Numbered from the stretch's first letter, positions 1 to 5,836 are shown. The stretch: 9,239 bases of DNA from an uncultured Clostridia bacterium (GCA_947167435.1 CAMVIC010000056.1:1-9239); one strand, 5' to 3'. Notes: generated by a model from the sequence alone, not told the origin. Program-made: numbers and translations.

Positions 1-21
1 AGGATTTCCCCTTTTCTGGTG

Positions 22-38
22 CCGCGCCTTCGGCGCGG
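22..38. repeat. GC-rich perfect hairpin
   Basis: CCGCGCC (22-28) and GGCGCGG (32-38) form a perfect 7-bp stem around a 3-base loop. There is no T-run after it on either strand, so it is not a convincing terminator. It lies in a gene-free region full of other hairpins and may be part of a longer structured RNA or an intergenic repeat. Confidence 0.5.
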
Positions 39-58
39 AATGATCCGCTGCGCTCAAA

Positions 59-88
59 CGCGAAAGGGGATTCCCGTCCCCTCTCGCG
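59..88. repeat. 12-bp inverted repeat
   Basis: CGCGAAAGGGGA (59-70) pairs with TCCCCTCTCGCG (77-88) at 11 of 12 positions around a 6-base loop. No U-tract follows. It sits 25 bases before the first copy of the 30-base direct repeat and may belong to the same structured element. Confidence 0.55.
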
Positions 89-112
89 CTCTCCCCATGC
101 AGACCTGAAAAT

Positions 113-142
113 GGTTCGGATTTGGATTGCCCCGGTGCACCA
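113..142 (+). repeat. 30-base direct repeat, copy 1
   Basis: The element starts GGTTCGGATTTG and ends TTGCCCCGGTGCACCA, with two variable bases (GA here) between. Copy 2 at 263-292 differs only at those two bases. Both copies are followed within a few bases by AACA-GG, the start of a long terminator stem. The CACCA end resembles a tRNA 3' end, but no cloverleaf can be built upstream. The orientation is taken from the following terminators. Confidence 0.75.
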
Positions 143-146
143 CGTC

Positions 147-217
147 AAAACAAGGCCGCAAGGTCATGTGGCGGCACAAGCACCGCCACATCGACCGGCG
201 ACCTTGTTTTTCCTTTT
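147..217 (+). terminator. Long stem-loop with U-tract (terminator 1)
   Basis: The outer stem AAAACAAGG (147-155) pairs with CCTTGTTTT (202-210). Inside it, CGC pairs with GCG, GGTC (162-165) pairs with GACC (193-196), and ATGTGGCGG (166-174) pairs perfectly with CCGCCACAT (183-191) around an 8-base loop. The stem runs straight into a T-rich tract at 207-217. This fits an intrinsic terminator on the + strand, ending a transcript that begins at or before the window edge or within 1-140. The stem is unusually long, so it could also be the body of a small RNA. Confidence 0.7.
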
Positions 218-262
218 CAGCCGCGACCCGCTGACGCTGGGCTCGCGTCTGATTGGGGACCC
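218..262. other. Short gene-free spacer between repeat units
   Basis: This GC-rich spacer lies between terminator 1 and repeat copy 2. I see no convincing -10 hexamer, ribosome binding site or credible reading frame. Because a second terminator follows, something may be transcribed from here, but the sequence does not show a start. Confidence 0.35.
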
Positions 263-292
263 GGTTCGGATTTGCTTTGCCCCGGTGCACCA
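263..292 (+). repeat. 30-base direct repeat, copy 2
   Basis: Identical to copy 1 except for CT in place of GA at the two central variable bases. It begins exactly 150 bases after copy 1. It is followed by the second terminator stem, which opens with AACAGG just as the first opens with AACAAGG. The unit repeat plus terminator is therefore duplicated, while the bases between the units are not obviously related. Confidence 0.75.
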
Positions 293-297
293 GATCT

Positions 298-344
298 GGA
301 ACAGGAGATTGATACATAGTATCGACCTCCTGTTTCGTTTTTTT
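298..344 (+). terminator. Strong intrinsic terminator (terminator 2)
   Basis: GGAACAGGAG (298-307) pairs with CTCCTGTTTC (327-336), including one G-U pair. A mismatch then leads into an inner stem, TTGATAC (309-315) with GTATCGA (319-325), around a 3-base loop. Seven T residues follow at 338-344. It is oriented on + and ends 37 bases before the stop codon of the convergent - strand gene, so it also separates the two transcripts. Confidence 0.85.
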
Positions 345-378
345 ATGCCCGGAAAGGAAGAACTCGGCGGCTGTGAAT

Positions 379-1470
379 CTACAGGGCGGAAAAGAGCCCC
401 CATTCGCTGGGTGCGAAACCGGTCTGCGTCTTCTGCAGCAGGCCTTGTTCGACGCGCCTGTTCAATTCCGCCTCCAGAGCCTCCGTCAGCGTGCAGCCGA
501 AGCGGACGGCAAATTGCTCACAGGAGAGGCCCTCCGGAGAACGGAGCCGATGCTCCGCATAGTCCCACATCTGCCAGTCCTCATTGACAGAGAAGACCTC
601 GGCTGTTGTTTTCTCATAATCGCCTGCGTGGGTGAGATAGATGTCCAGGTTATTGGTATTGCGTGTCAAATACCCGTCAAGCAGAGACGCGGCCCCGAGG
701 CCAAGGCTGAGCCGTGCGGGAGCGTCCAGCTCTGCGCAGGTGTAGCGACACTCGTGCTGCGGCAGGCAGAAATCCCCCGCTGTATAGCGCAGATAACCGT
801 TTTCCTCCAGGTATTCGCAGGCATGGCGATACCAGGCAAAGCGCGTCTCCTCCCCCGGCATCCCTTCGGCATCCCGGATTTCCGGCGTCTGCAGCCGAAT
901 ATGGGCCGGGTGATAGATTGTGCAGGCGTGGAGCGTATTGTGCCAGCTCTGCTCTGTCTGTCCGGGGATTCCAAGATCGATCGTGAGCCCGTAGTTGTTG
1001 AGATGGAAACGGTTGAAAAACAGTATCGCGTTGTTGAGCTGCTGTACCGTGTGGGCGCAACCCAGAGCACGCAGCTCCTCATCACTGCTTGCGTGCATCA
1101 TCAGCTCCATACGGTTGGGGCGTCCGGCGGCGAGGCCGGTCAGTGCAGGCGTCCCGATGGTGAGCGGCTGTGCGTCCACGCTGAGCTCCGCGCCCTGTTT
1201 AAGCGGCAGAATCTCCCGCGCAGTTCTGAGCAGATCTCCCAACAGATCCGGGCTCATCACCGTTGCGCTCCCGCCGGAGATGTGCAGCGCCGGCACCTCA
1301 TAGCCGTCGAGCTCTCCTTCCCAGGAGAGCAGCTCCTGCTTGAGCGCTTTCATGTAGGCGTTTTTTTCGGCGTTGCTGCCCAAAAGCTGCAGCTGTCTGC
1401 GGAAGGGCTCCTCCCGGATGCAATAGGGAATATACAGTTCGACAAGCAGCGGCTGACGGTCAGGTGTCAT
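379..1470 (-). CDS. HemW/coproporphyrinogen oxidase-like radical SAM family protein with degenerate Fe-S site
   Basis: A 363-residue protein that follows the HemW layout along its length. Near the N terminus is ELYIPYC, where HemW has YIHIPFC. A GG motif lies in HISGGSAT (HemW GGGTP). Further on come the DLGIPGQTEQSW segment, GDFCLPQHECRYT (HemW NFARPGHESRHN), GLGAASLLDGYLTRNTNNLD, and a winged-helix-like end. HemW proteins bind a 4Fe-4S cluster through CxxxCxxC and handle heme. Here only the first Cys (17) remains; the next two positions are Glu21 and Arg24. Classical radical SAM catalysis is therefore doubtful, and the role may be structural, heme-related or new. I chose ATG 1470 because GGAGG (1480-1484) lies 9 bases upstream; the in-frame ATG at 1494 has no such site. 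The frame is open, so this is not an obvious pseudogene. Confidence 0.82.
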   Translation of the reverse strand: MTPDRQPLLVELYIPYCIREEPFRRQLQLLGSNAEKNAYMKALKQELLSWEGELDGYEVPALHISGGSATVMSPDLLGDLLRTAREILPLKQGAELSVDAQPLTIGTPALTGLAAGRPNRMELMMHASSDEELRALGCAHTVQQLNNAILFFNRFHLNNYGLTIDLGIPGQTEQSWHNTLHACTIYHPAHIRLQTPEIRDAEGMPGEETRFAWYRHACEYLEENGYLRYTAGDFCLPQHECRYTCAELDAPARLSLGLGAASLLDGYLTRNTNNLDIYLTHAGDYEKTTAEVFSVNEDWQMWDYAEHRLRSPEGLSCEQFAVRFGCTLTEALEAELNRRVEQGLLQKTQTGFAPSEWGLFSAL

Positions 1471-1506
1471 GGCGCGGTTCCTCCCTCTCGGCATGATTGA
1501 GAACAG

Positions 1507-1530
1507 AAGCCCCTGCCGGAACAGGGGCTT
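1507..1530 (-). terminator. Hairpin between reductase and HemW-like gene
   Basis: AAGCCCCTG (1507-1515) and CAGGGGCTT (1522-1530) form a perfect 9-bp stem around CCGGAA. It lies 43 bases past the reductase stop codon and probably ends that transcript, although the tail on - (CTGTTCTC) is only moderately U-rich. The T-run is better on +, where no gene precedes it. If the promoter at 1538-1564 is real, the same hairpin would lie at the 5' end of the HemW-like mRNA. Confidence 0.55.
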
Positions 1531-1537
1531 TTGTCAG

Positions 1538-1564
1538 TTTATAGCAGTTTCGCGTTTTTTGCAA
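1538..1564 (-). promoter_or_regulatory. Putative promoter of the HemW-like gene
   Basis: Read on -, TTGCAA (1559-1564) is followed after 15 bases by TATAAA (1538-1543), with TG one base upstream of the -10 as in extended -10 promoters. The spacer is short for sigma-A, but the extended -10 could compensate. The predicted start is near 1531, giving a leader of about 60 bases. Confidence 0.4.
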
Positions 1565-1572
1565 TCTCCGGA

Positions 1573-3942
1573 TCAGCCGGGACCGCCGGGGCCTCCGGGA
1601 CCGCCGGGGCCTCCGGGACCGCCAGGGCCTCCGGGGCCGCCGGGACCACCGGGGCCGAAGCCGCCCGCAGGCGCCTCCATCGGCTCAACAGGCGTGCCGA
1701 GGAAGCTCTTGTCCGAGCCGACCTGGTGACCCGCGATCCAGCCATGGGTGATGGCCATGCCAACGGAGTTGCCGGCGAAAGGCGTGCTGTAGCCGAAGCC
1801 GTAACGTCCGCCGAGGCAGTTGCCCGCCGCGTACAGACCCTCGATGGGCTTCCAGTCGTGGTCGACAACATTCTGGGTCTCATCCGTGACAAGGCCGGAC
1901 ATGGTGACCATCATGGGATTGGCGCCATGGGAGAATGCGCCGGTAGAGCCGTAGAAGGGGGCCTTCTCCACGGGGATCATGTACTTGGCGTCCTTACCGA
2001 AATCGCTGTCGACGCCGGCTTTGCACAGCTCGTTGTAGTGGGCGATCTCCCTGAGGAAGGTCTCCTTCGCAGCGTCCTTGTAGCCAAGCAGGTCAGCCAG
2101 CTCTTCCAGGGTATTGGCGCAGAAGATGCTGCCGGGCATCATGGTGCGCTCCGCGAGGTTCGCGATGGTAACGGTGTTGGACTGGCCGGGGACGGCGGCG
2201 TCCATATCGGCCTCCATCTTGTCCCAGTAGTCCTTCATGCCGAAGTTCGGCGCGCCGTGATCCAGCGGGGCCGCCTTCAGCGTCTCACGCCAGTTGGCGT
2301 CGGTCACGAAGCAGGCCAGGCCCGCGGGCTGACGCAGGCAGGTCGCCTGCACCTGAGACATGGCCGCCTCGTTCATAAAGCGCTTGCCGCGGCCGTTGAG
2401 CTGCAGCATCGGAGCACTGCCCCAGGGGCCGGAGGCGCCGCCGCCGATGCCCATCCAGCCGCGCGGCGTCGGCTCGATCATGCCGCCGATCCAGCAGGCC
2501 ATCTTGTGTCCCGCGCCGTTGCGTCCGCCGGCCGCCGTCCAGCTGTCCGCCGTGGCGCCGTTGCGCTCGGCCCACTCCATGCCCTCGTTCAGCAGGGCCC
2601 AGGTCATCTCGGGGTTGCCGATGTAGTCACCGGCGCAGAGGATGACGCCCTTGCGGGCATTGTAGCGATAGAAGGTACCGTCCCTGCCCTTGGCATAGAG
2701 ACCGACGACCTTGCCGCTTTCGTCCTGGATGAGCTTGACGCCCTCGCGCTCGAAGTCCCAGGCGCAGCCCTCAGTCTCGGAGACATATTTCACGATGTAC
2801 TTGTGGATATACTCGATGTTATTGCCCTGGTAGCCGTAGAACATGGCATTGCAGGGCCAGGTCTTGTAGCCGCCGGCGTCGATGGGATACTCGGCGTTCT
2901 GCTGGCCGTAGGCCGCCTGGGTGTTGCAGAGAGGATAGGCGAACATGTTGCTCATGTCGTAATGGCCCTCGCCGCCCGCGGGCTCGCCGTCGACCCACTG
3001 GTCGCCGGTCTTCCCGTCGCCGGTCGCCTTGGGGACGATGACGGCGGTGCTGCTCAGATAGACGTCGCTGTCGTTCTCCTTGCGCTCGGCTTCATAGGAG
3101 TCGTAGATCTCATGATAGCGGTCGAACATTCTGCCGGAGTACTGGACAAAGTTCTTGATAATCTCGGGGTTGACACGGCCGGCCGCACGTTTGCAGAACT
3201 CGGAGACGATCGCGCCGGTGTCATAGGGTCCGTAGCCGCGGTCGATCAGGAACTGGGAATTGACGTGGCCGATATCCTCGCCGTACCAGCCGCCCATATT
3301 GGCGCCTGTCCCTTCCAGGTCAACAAAGTTGCCCCAGGCCTGCTTCTCAACGACGGCGACCGTCGCTCCCTCGTCGACAGCACCGAAGGCGGCGCCGACG
3401 CCGGAGTGTCCACCGCCCAGGATGACGACGTCATAGGTGCCCGCGTCCTCATAGCTCTCCGGGTCGGCCGGAGCCTCGCCCAGCCAGTCGCCGGGGCCGC
3501 AGTAGCCGGGCACGCGTCCGGTGACGGGCGCGACCTCGGGCTCTTCAAACTCCGTGCCGCTCGCCTCGGCGATGATCTTGGCAACGGCGGTCTGGATCGC
3601 GCCGACAGAGCCCACCAGCGTGCAGCTGGTTACCGCATCCACATCGGCGTTCTGGCCCTCAACGATTCCCTTGGCCATGGCCTCCTTCCGCTCGGCGGTG
3701 AGTTGGTCGTTGGGACCGCCGTCGGACTCAATGACACAATCGGTGATCGCGTCGGTCGAGAAAGTCATTGTGACGGTAATGGTGGAGTAGCCGGATTCCT
3801 CCGTATCGGAATAGGTTCCCGGGGTGTATTTGTCTGTGCCTTCGGCAAAGGCCGGAACATGGAACAGGCCGACAGCTGCCGCGCTGGCGCCCGTTGCCGC
3901 GAGGCCCTTCAGGAATTCGCGGCGTGACAGGAATTTACCCAT
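1573..3942 (-). CDS. Tat-exported FMN/FAD-dependent reductase (fumarate/urocanate reductase-like flavoprotein)
   Basis: A 789-residue exported flavoprotein. Residues 1-33 are a twin-arginine signal (SRREFLKG, then a hydrophobic stretch and a cut after AFA). Residues about 38-125 are an FMN-binding domain; DAVTSCT (102-108) fits the site where ApbE-type transferases attach FMN to Thr (Thr108). Residues about 170-755 are an FAD domain with GGGHSG (176-181), Glu199 for the ribose, GKRFMNE (519-525) and GLYAAGNCLGG (702-712). Such proteins pass electrons through FMN and FAD to an organic acceptor outside the membrane. By eye, the three fumarate-site residues of flavocytochrome c (Arg402, His504, Arg544) are replaced by Ser529, Val679 and Pro721, so the substrate is probably neither fumarate nor urocanate. 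The tail (763-789) is Gly-Pro-Gly nine times. The start has AAGGAGGA (3949-3956) at good spacing. It is divergent from a LysR gene that likely controls it. Confidence 0.9.
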   Translation of the reverse strand: MGKFLSRREFLKGLAATGASAAAVGLFHVPAFAEGTDKYTPGTYSDTEESGYSTITVTMTFSTDAITDCVIESDGGPNDQLTAERKEAMAKGIVEGQNADVDAVTSCTLVGSVGAIQTAVAKIIAEASGTEFEEPEVAPVTGRVPGYCGPGDWLGEAPADPESYEDAGTYDVVILGGGHSGVGAAFGAVDEGATVAVVEKQAWGNFVDLEGTGANMGGWYGEDIGHVNSQFLIDRGYGPYDTGAIVSEFCKRAAGRVNPEIIKNFVQYSGRMFDRYHEIYDSYEAERKENDSDVYLSSTAVIVPKATGDGKTGDQWVDGEPAGGEGHYDMSNMFAYPLCNTQAAYGQQNAEYPIDAGGYKTWPCNAMFYGYQGNNIEYIHKYIVKYVSETEGCAWDFEREGVKLIQDESGKVVGLYAKGRDGTFYRYNARKGVILCAGDYIGNPEMTWALLNEGMEWAERNGATADSWTAAGGRNGAGHKMACWIGGMIEPTPRGWMGIGGGASGPWGSAPMLQLNGRGKRFMNEAAMSQVQATCLRQPAGLACFVTDANWRETLKAAPLDHGAPNFGMKDYWDKMEADMDAAVPGQSNTVTIANLAERTMMPGSIFCANTLEELADLLGYKDAAKETFLREIAHYNELCKAGVDSDFGKDAKYMIPVEKAPFYGSTGAFSHGANPMMVTMSGLVTDETQNVVDHDWKPIEGLYAAGNCLGGRYGFGYSTPFAGNSVGMAITHGWIAGHQVGSDKSFLGTPVEPMEAPAGGFGPGGPGGPGGPGGPGGPGGPGGPGGPG
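1576..1656 (-). repeat. GC-rich tandem repeat encoding (Gly-Pro-Gly)9
   Basis: An 18-base unit (on + GGGACCGCCGGGGCCTCC) is repeated about four and a half times with a few substitutions, each unit being two 9-base halves. It makes up the last 27 codons of the reductase and ends directly before its stop codon. Length changes in multiples of 9 would stay in frame, so tail length may vary between strains. Confidence 0.85.
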
Positions 3943-3994
3943 AGATGATCCTCCTTATAAGTATTTGCAGGTTTCTCTGCCTCTTACCGTTTCC

Positions 3995-4023
3995 ACTATA
4001 CCACGGGTTGTCTTGACTCTGCT
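3995..4023 (-). promoter_or_regulatory. Putative extended -10 promoter of the reductase gene
   Basis: Read on -, TATAGT (3995-4000) is preceded by TGG, making an extended -10 (TGGTATAGT). The -35 position (4018-4023, AGCAGA) is weak, which suits a promoter that needs an activator. The predicted leader is about 45 bases. The -35 regions of this promoter and the LysR promoter overlap. Confidence 0.45.
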
Positions 4024-4041
4024 CGCCGGATTTGTTAGTAT
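4013..4041 (+). promoter_or_regulatory. Promoter of the LysR-type regulator gene
   Basis: TTGACT (4013-4018), a 17-base spacer and TAGTAT (4036-4041) match a sigma-A promoter well. The predicted start is about 4048, at the left edge of the palindrome at 4047-4060. Confidence 0.6.
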
Positions 4042-4046
4042 ATTTA

Positions 4047-4060
4047 TAAGGAAAACCTTA
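4047..4060. promoter_or_regulatory. Palindrome TAAGG-AAAA-CCTTA, candidate operator
   Basis: A perfect 5+5 inverted repeat with a 4-base centre lies at the predicted transcription start of the LysR gene. This position fits autorepression. A related CTTATAAG palindrome occurs at 3954-3961 beside the reductase ribosome binding site. LysR sites often follow T-N11-A, so assigning this one to the regulator is inference. Confidence 0.4.
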
Positions 4061-4083
4061 AAAGAAAACGGGGGTGATATGTG

Positions 4084-4971
4084 ATGTACAACCGACAGCT
4101 GAGTACCTTTTTGAGGGTTGCCGAGTTTAAAAGCTTCAGCAAGGCGGGTGAGCACCTGTATATCAGCGCCTCGGCAGTCATCCAGCAGATCAACGCCCTT
4201 GAGCGTGACCTGGGCGTGACGCTCTTCAGCCGCAGCCGCCGCGACCTGCATCTGACGGCCGCCGGGGAATACCTTGCTGCGGAAGCACAGGAGTTCATCC
4301 AGCGCGGCGACCAGATCCGCAGCAGGCTTCTTGAACTGGACAGCCAGAAGCCGTGCATCGTCGTCGGGACCACAATGGAGGAAAAGTGCCGCCTGCTCTA
4401 CGACCTGTGGATCCTCTTCACGCCCGGGAACATGCGCTATGATATCCGCCTGGAGGTGGCCTCAAGCCGGCTGGAGATGCCGCGGCAGGCCCAGCTGGTG
4501 GAGAGCATCAAGGATGGCGCAGCCTGGCAGAGAGGCTGGCGGTTTCTGGAGTTTTTCAAATCGCCGCTGTACTGCGGGGTGGTAAAGGATCACCCCCTCG
4601 CCGGGAAAAGCTTTATCACCATGCAGGATCTGCGCGAACACGGCATCGTGTTCATCGACCGCAGTGCAAACGGAGAGAGCAAGCCGCTCCGCGAGCAGCT
4701 GTTGGCCGAGAAGATTCCCTTTGAAAGCCGACCGGAATGGACGGGCTCCTTGGTGTGGGAGTGCTCGATCCGAAAACGCATCCTGGTGGTTCCCTCCTGT
4801 TGGAACGATATTCTTGTGGATCTGCTGCTGATTCCCTGCGCGCTGGACGCATCTGTGCCATATGGCTTTTTCTACCGCGACAATCCCCCGACTCCTCTGG
4901 CAGAGTTTTTGGATTTCGTTCGGGAAATTTACAACGGAACGAATCCGGATACCATCATTCCTACGCTCTAA
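4084..4971 (+). CDS. LysR-type transcriptional regulator
   Basis: A 295-residue protein of standard LysR length. Residues 1-60 are the winged helix-turn-helix (RVAEFKSFSKAGEHLYISAS, then QQINALERDLGVTLFSR and the LTAAGE segment). Residues about 90-290 are the effector-binding part, less well conserved and with no residue that names a ligand. It is divergent from the exported flavoprotein reductase with overlapping promoters, which for this family usually means it activates that gene in response to a substrate or product and represses itself. I chose ATG 4084: GGGGTG (4071-4076) is 7 bases upstream, while the in-frame GTG at 4081 would be only 4 away. An ATG at 4079 followed at once by TGA overlaps this start. 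Confidence 0.92.
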   Translation: MYNRQLSTFLRVAEFKSFSKAGEHLYISASAVIQQINALERDLGVTLFSRSRRDLHLTAAGEYLAAEAQEFIQRGDQIRSRLLELDSQKPCIVVGTTMEEKCRLLYDLWILFTPGNMRYDIRLEVASSRLEMPRQAQLVESIKDGAAWQRGWRFLEFFKSPLYCGVVKDHPLAGKSFITMQDLREHGIVFIDRSANGESKPLREQLLAEKIPFESRPEWTGSLVWECSIRKRILVVPSCWNDILVDLLLIPCALDASVPYGFFYRDNPPTPLAEFLDFVREIYNGTNPDTIIPTL

Positions 4972-4992
4972 GCGGTCGCGCAATTCAAGCAG

Positions 4993-5042
4993 AAAGCCTT
5001 ATTTCCCCGGAAAACCCGAGGAGATAAGGCTTTCGCTTTTTT
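4993..5042 (+). terminator. Intrinsic terminator after the LysR gene
   Basis: AAAGCCTTAT (4993-5002) pairs perfectly with ATAAGGCTTT, extended inward by further pairs between TTCC and the GAGGAG side. A CGC and six T residues follow. It lies 21 bases past the LysR stop. Confidence 0.85.
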
Positions 5043-5178
5043 ATAATTGCGCCCGGCAAGGATTCGGGCAAAGGCAAAAGGAGGGACGCGAGGGGATGCG
5101 GATCCGTATTACGCCAGCAATCGAGTATAGGACAGTCTGATTTCTATCCGGGGTCAGGATCAGGCGAAAGCCCGACTG
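5043..5178. other. Intergenic stretch with no recognised gene
   Basis: I see no credible reading frame here. A purine-rich AAAGGAGGG at about 5077-5085 resembles a ribosome binding site, but the ATG that follows near 5097 opens only a very short frame. The heptamer GCCCGAC occurs at 5170-5176 and again at 5188-5194 inside the adjoining inverted repeat. Confidence 0.3.
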
Positions 5179-5226
5179 CAGACAGGAGCCCGACAAATCC
5201 CCTTCGATCTGTCGGGCTCCTGCCTG
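5179..5226. repeat. 17-bp inverted repeat / hairpin
   Basis: CAGACAGGAGCCCGACA (5179-5195) pairs with TGTCGGGCTCCTGCCTG (5210-5226) at 16 of 17 positions around a 14-base loop. It ends 7 bases before the stop of the short - strand frame at 5233 and so may be its terminator, but no real T-run follows on either strand. It could equally be an end of a small mobile element. Confidence 0.6.
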
Positions 5227-5232
5227 CATATT

Positions 5233-5376
5233 CTATTCCTTTGTGATTGCTGACAGTGCGTAATCGCCGCTGAACAAATCTTCCAGCAGGTCAGGACTGA
5301 TAATTGCGTTCTGCACGCCCTCCTTGGACACGCTGTAGGAAGCTGCGATTGTGGCAAGCTGAATGGCCGTGTCCAT
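5233..5376 (-). CDS. Short hypothetical protein, possibly the C-terminal remnant of a longer gene
   Basis: Read from ATG 5376 this gives 47 residues starting MDTAIQLATIAASY and ending SGDYALSAITKE. A weak AAAGGG lies 6 bases upstream. The same frame stays open upstream to about 5430 (HAECDETAAQLSKGND), and that part also reads like protein, so the ATG may be internal and the true gene truncated. It is mildly acidic and probably helical, without Cys or membrane segments. I do not recognise the family. It stands head to head with the + strand gene piece starting near 5427, with no room for a promoter between them. Confidence 0.35.
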   Translation of the reverse strand: MDTAIQLATIAASYSVSKEGVQNAIISPDLLEDLFSGDYALSAITKE

Positions 5377-5426
5377 GTCATTCCCTTTGGAGAGCTGTGC
5401 GGCAGTCTCGTCACATTCAGCGTGAC

Positions 5427-5789
5427 GTCCATGTTGATAACTATTATGCAAAGATTGTCCTGGATGCATATGGGGACCTCAAGACTGCTCTGATGATGAC
5501 AACCGGCTTCCGCTTCCGTTACCTTGCAGGACGTGAAGACAGAGGGAATGAGTATCTGTTCCAGTTCCCCACGACTGAATTTGCTCCCTCACGGGTAATC
5601 TGGGATATTTCTACCGTCGCCTTCTTGAAAAACCCCAACTGGGCTCTTTCCACTGAAGAAACGTCCCCTGTTCTCAACGACAATCTGACATGGGTCCCGA
5701 AAGACGATTCCCGCCACAAGATCCGCGTAGTAAACTTCTGCCATCGTGATTTGATCTTCGGCGACATGATCGCCTGCCTGACAAAGTAA
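5427..5789 (+). pseudogene. C-terminal fragment of an unrecognised protein, 5' end missing
   Basis: From about 5433 the frame reads VDNYYAKIVLDAYGDL and continues for some 118 residues to a TAA at 5789, ending FCHRDLIFGDMIACLTK. The composition and codon use look like real coding sequence (aromatic-rich, with GFRFRYLAGRED, FQFPTTEFAPS, VIWDISTVAFL and HKIRVVNF). The frame stays open back to a TTG at 5304, but that stretch is the antisense of the other short gene and reads as nonsense protein, and no ribosome binding site precedes the TTG. The next in-frame ATG (about 5493) would cut into the conserved-looking part. I infer a gene that lost its beginning in a rearrangement near 5430. No function is proposed. 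Confidence 0.45.
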
Positions 5790-5836
5790 GATATCAATCA
5801 GAAACGGAACTCCCGGTTTGATATTCAAAATGCGGA

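Noticed and set aside
220..292. tRNA gene ending in CCA at 292
   Set aside because: TTCGGAT breaks the T-loop consensus, the flanking bases do not form a 5-bp T stem, and no D arm, anticodon arm or acceptor partner lies at the right distance.
113..292. CRISPR array or diversity-generating repeat pair
   Set aside because: There are only two copies, 120 bases of unrelated sequence lie between them, no cas or reverse transcriptase gene is present, and the differences are not at adenines only.
111..587. Small protein genes in the left region, with the repeats translated as VRIWIAPVHH / VRICFAPVHQ
   Set aside because: The similar peptides simply reflect the DNA repeat. No start with a ribosome binding site is present, and the frames run through two terminators.
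373..1500. 375-codon open frame on + opposite the HemW-like gene
   Set aside because: The - strand frame matches HemW along its length and has a good ribosome binding site; the + frame matches nothing and overlaps it fully.
1531..3927. Very long open frame (798 codons) on + opposite the reductase
   Set aside because: It is the antisense of a strongly supported flavoprotein gene. Its Ala/Val/Gly-rich translation is typical of the complementary frame in GC-rich coding DNA, and no ribosome binding site precedes it.
1573..3942. Calling the reductase a fumarate reductase outright
   Set aside because: The family resemblance is clear, but the residues that bind and protonate fumarate appear substituted, so a substrate cannot be named.
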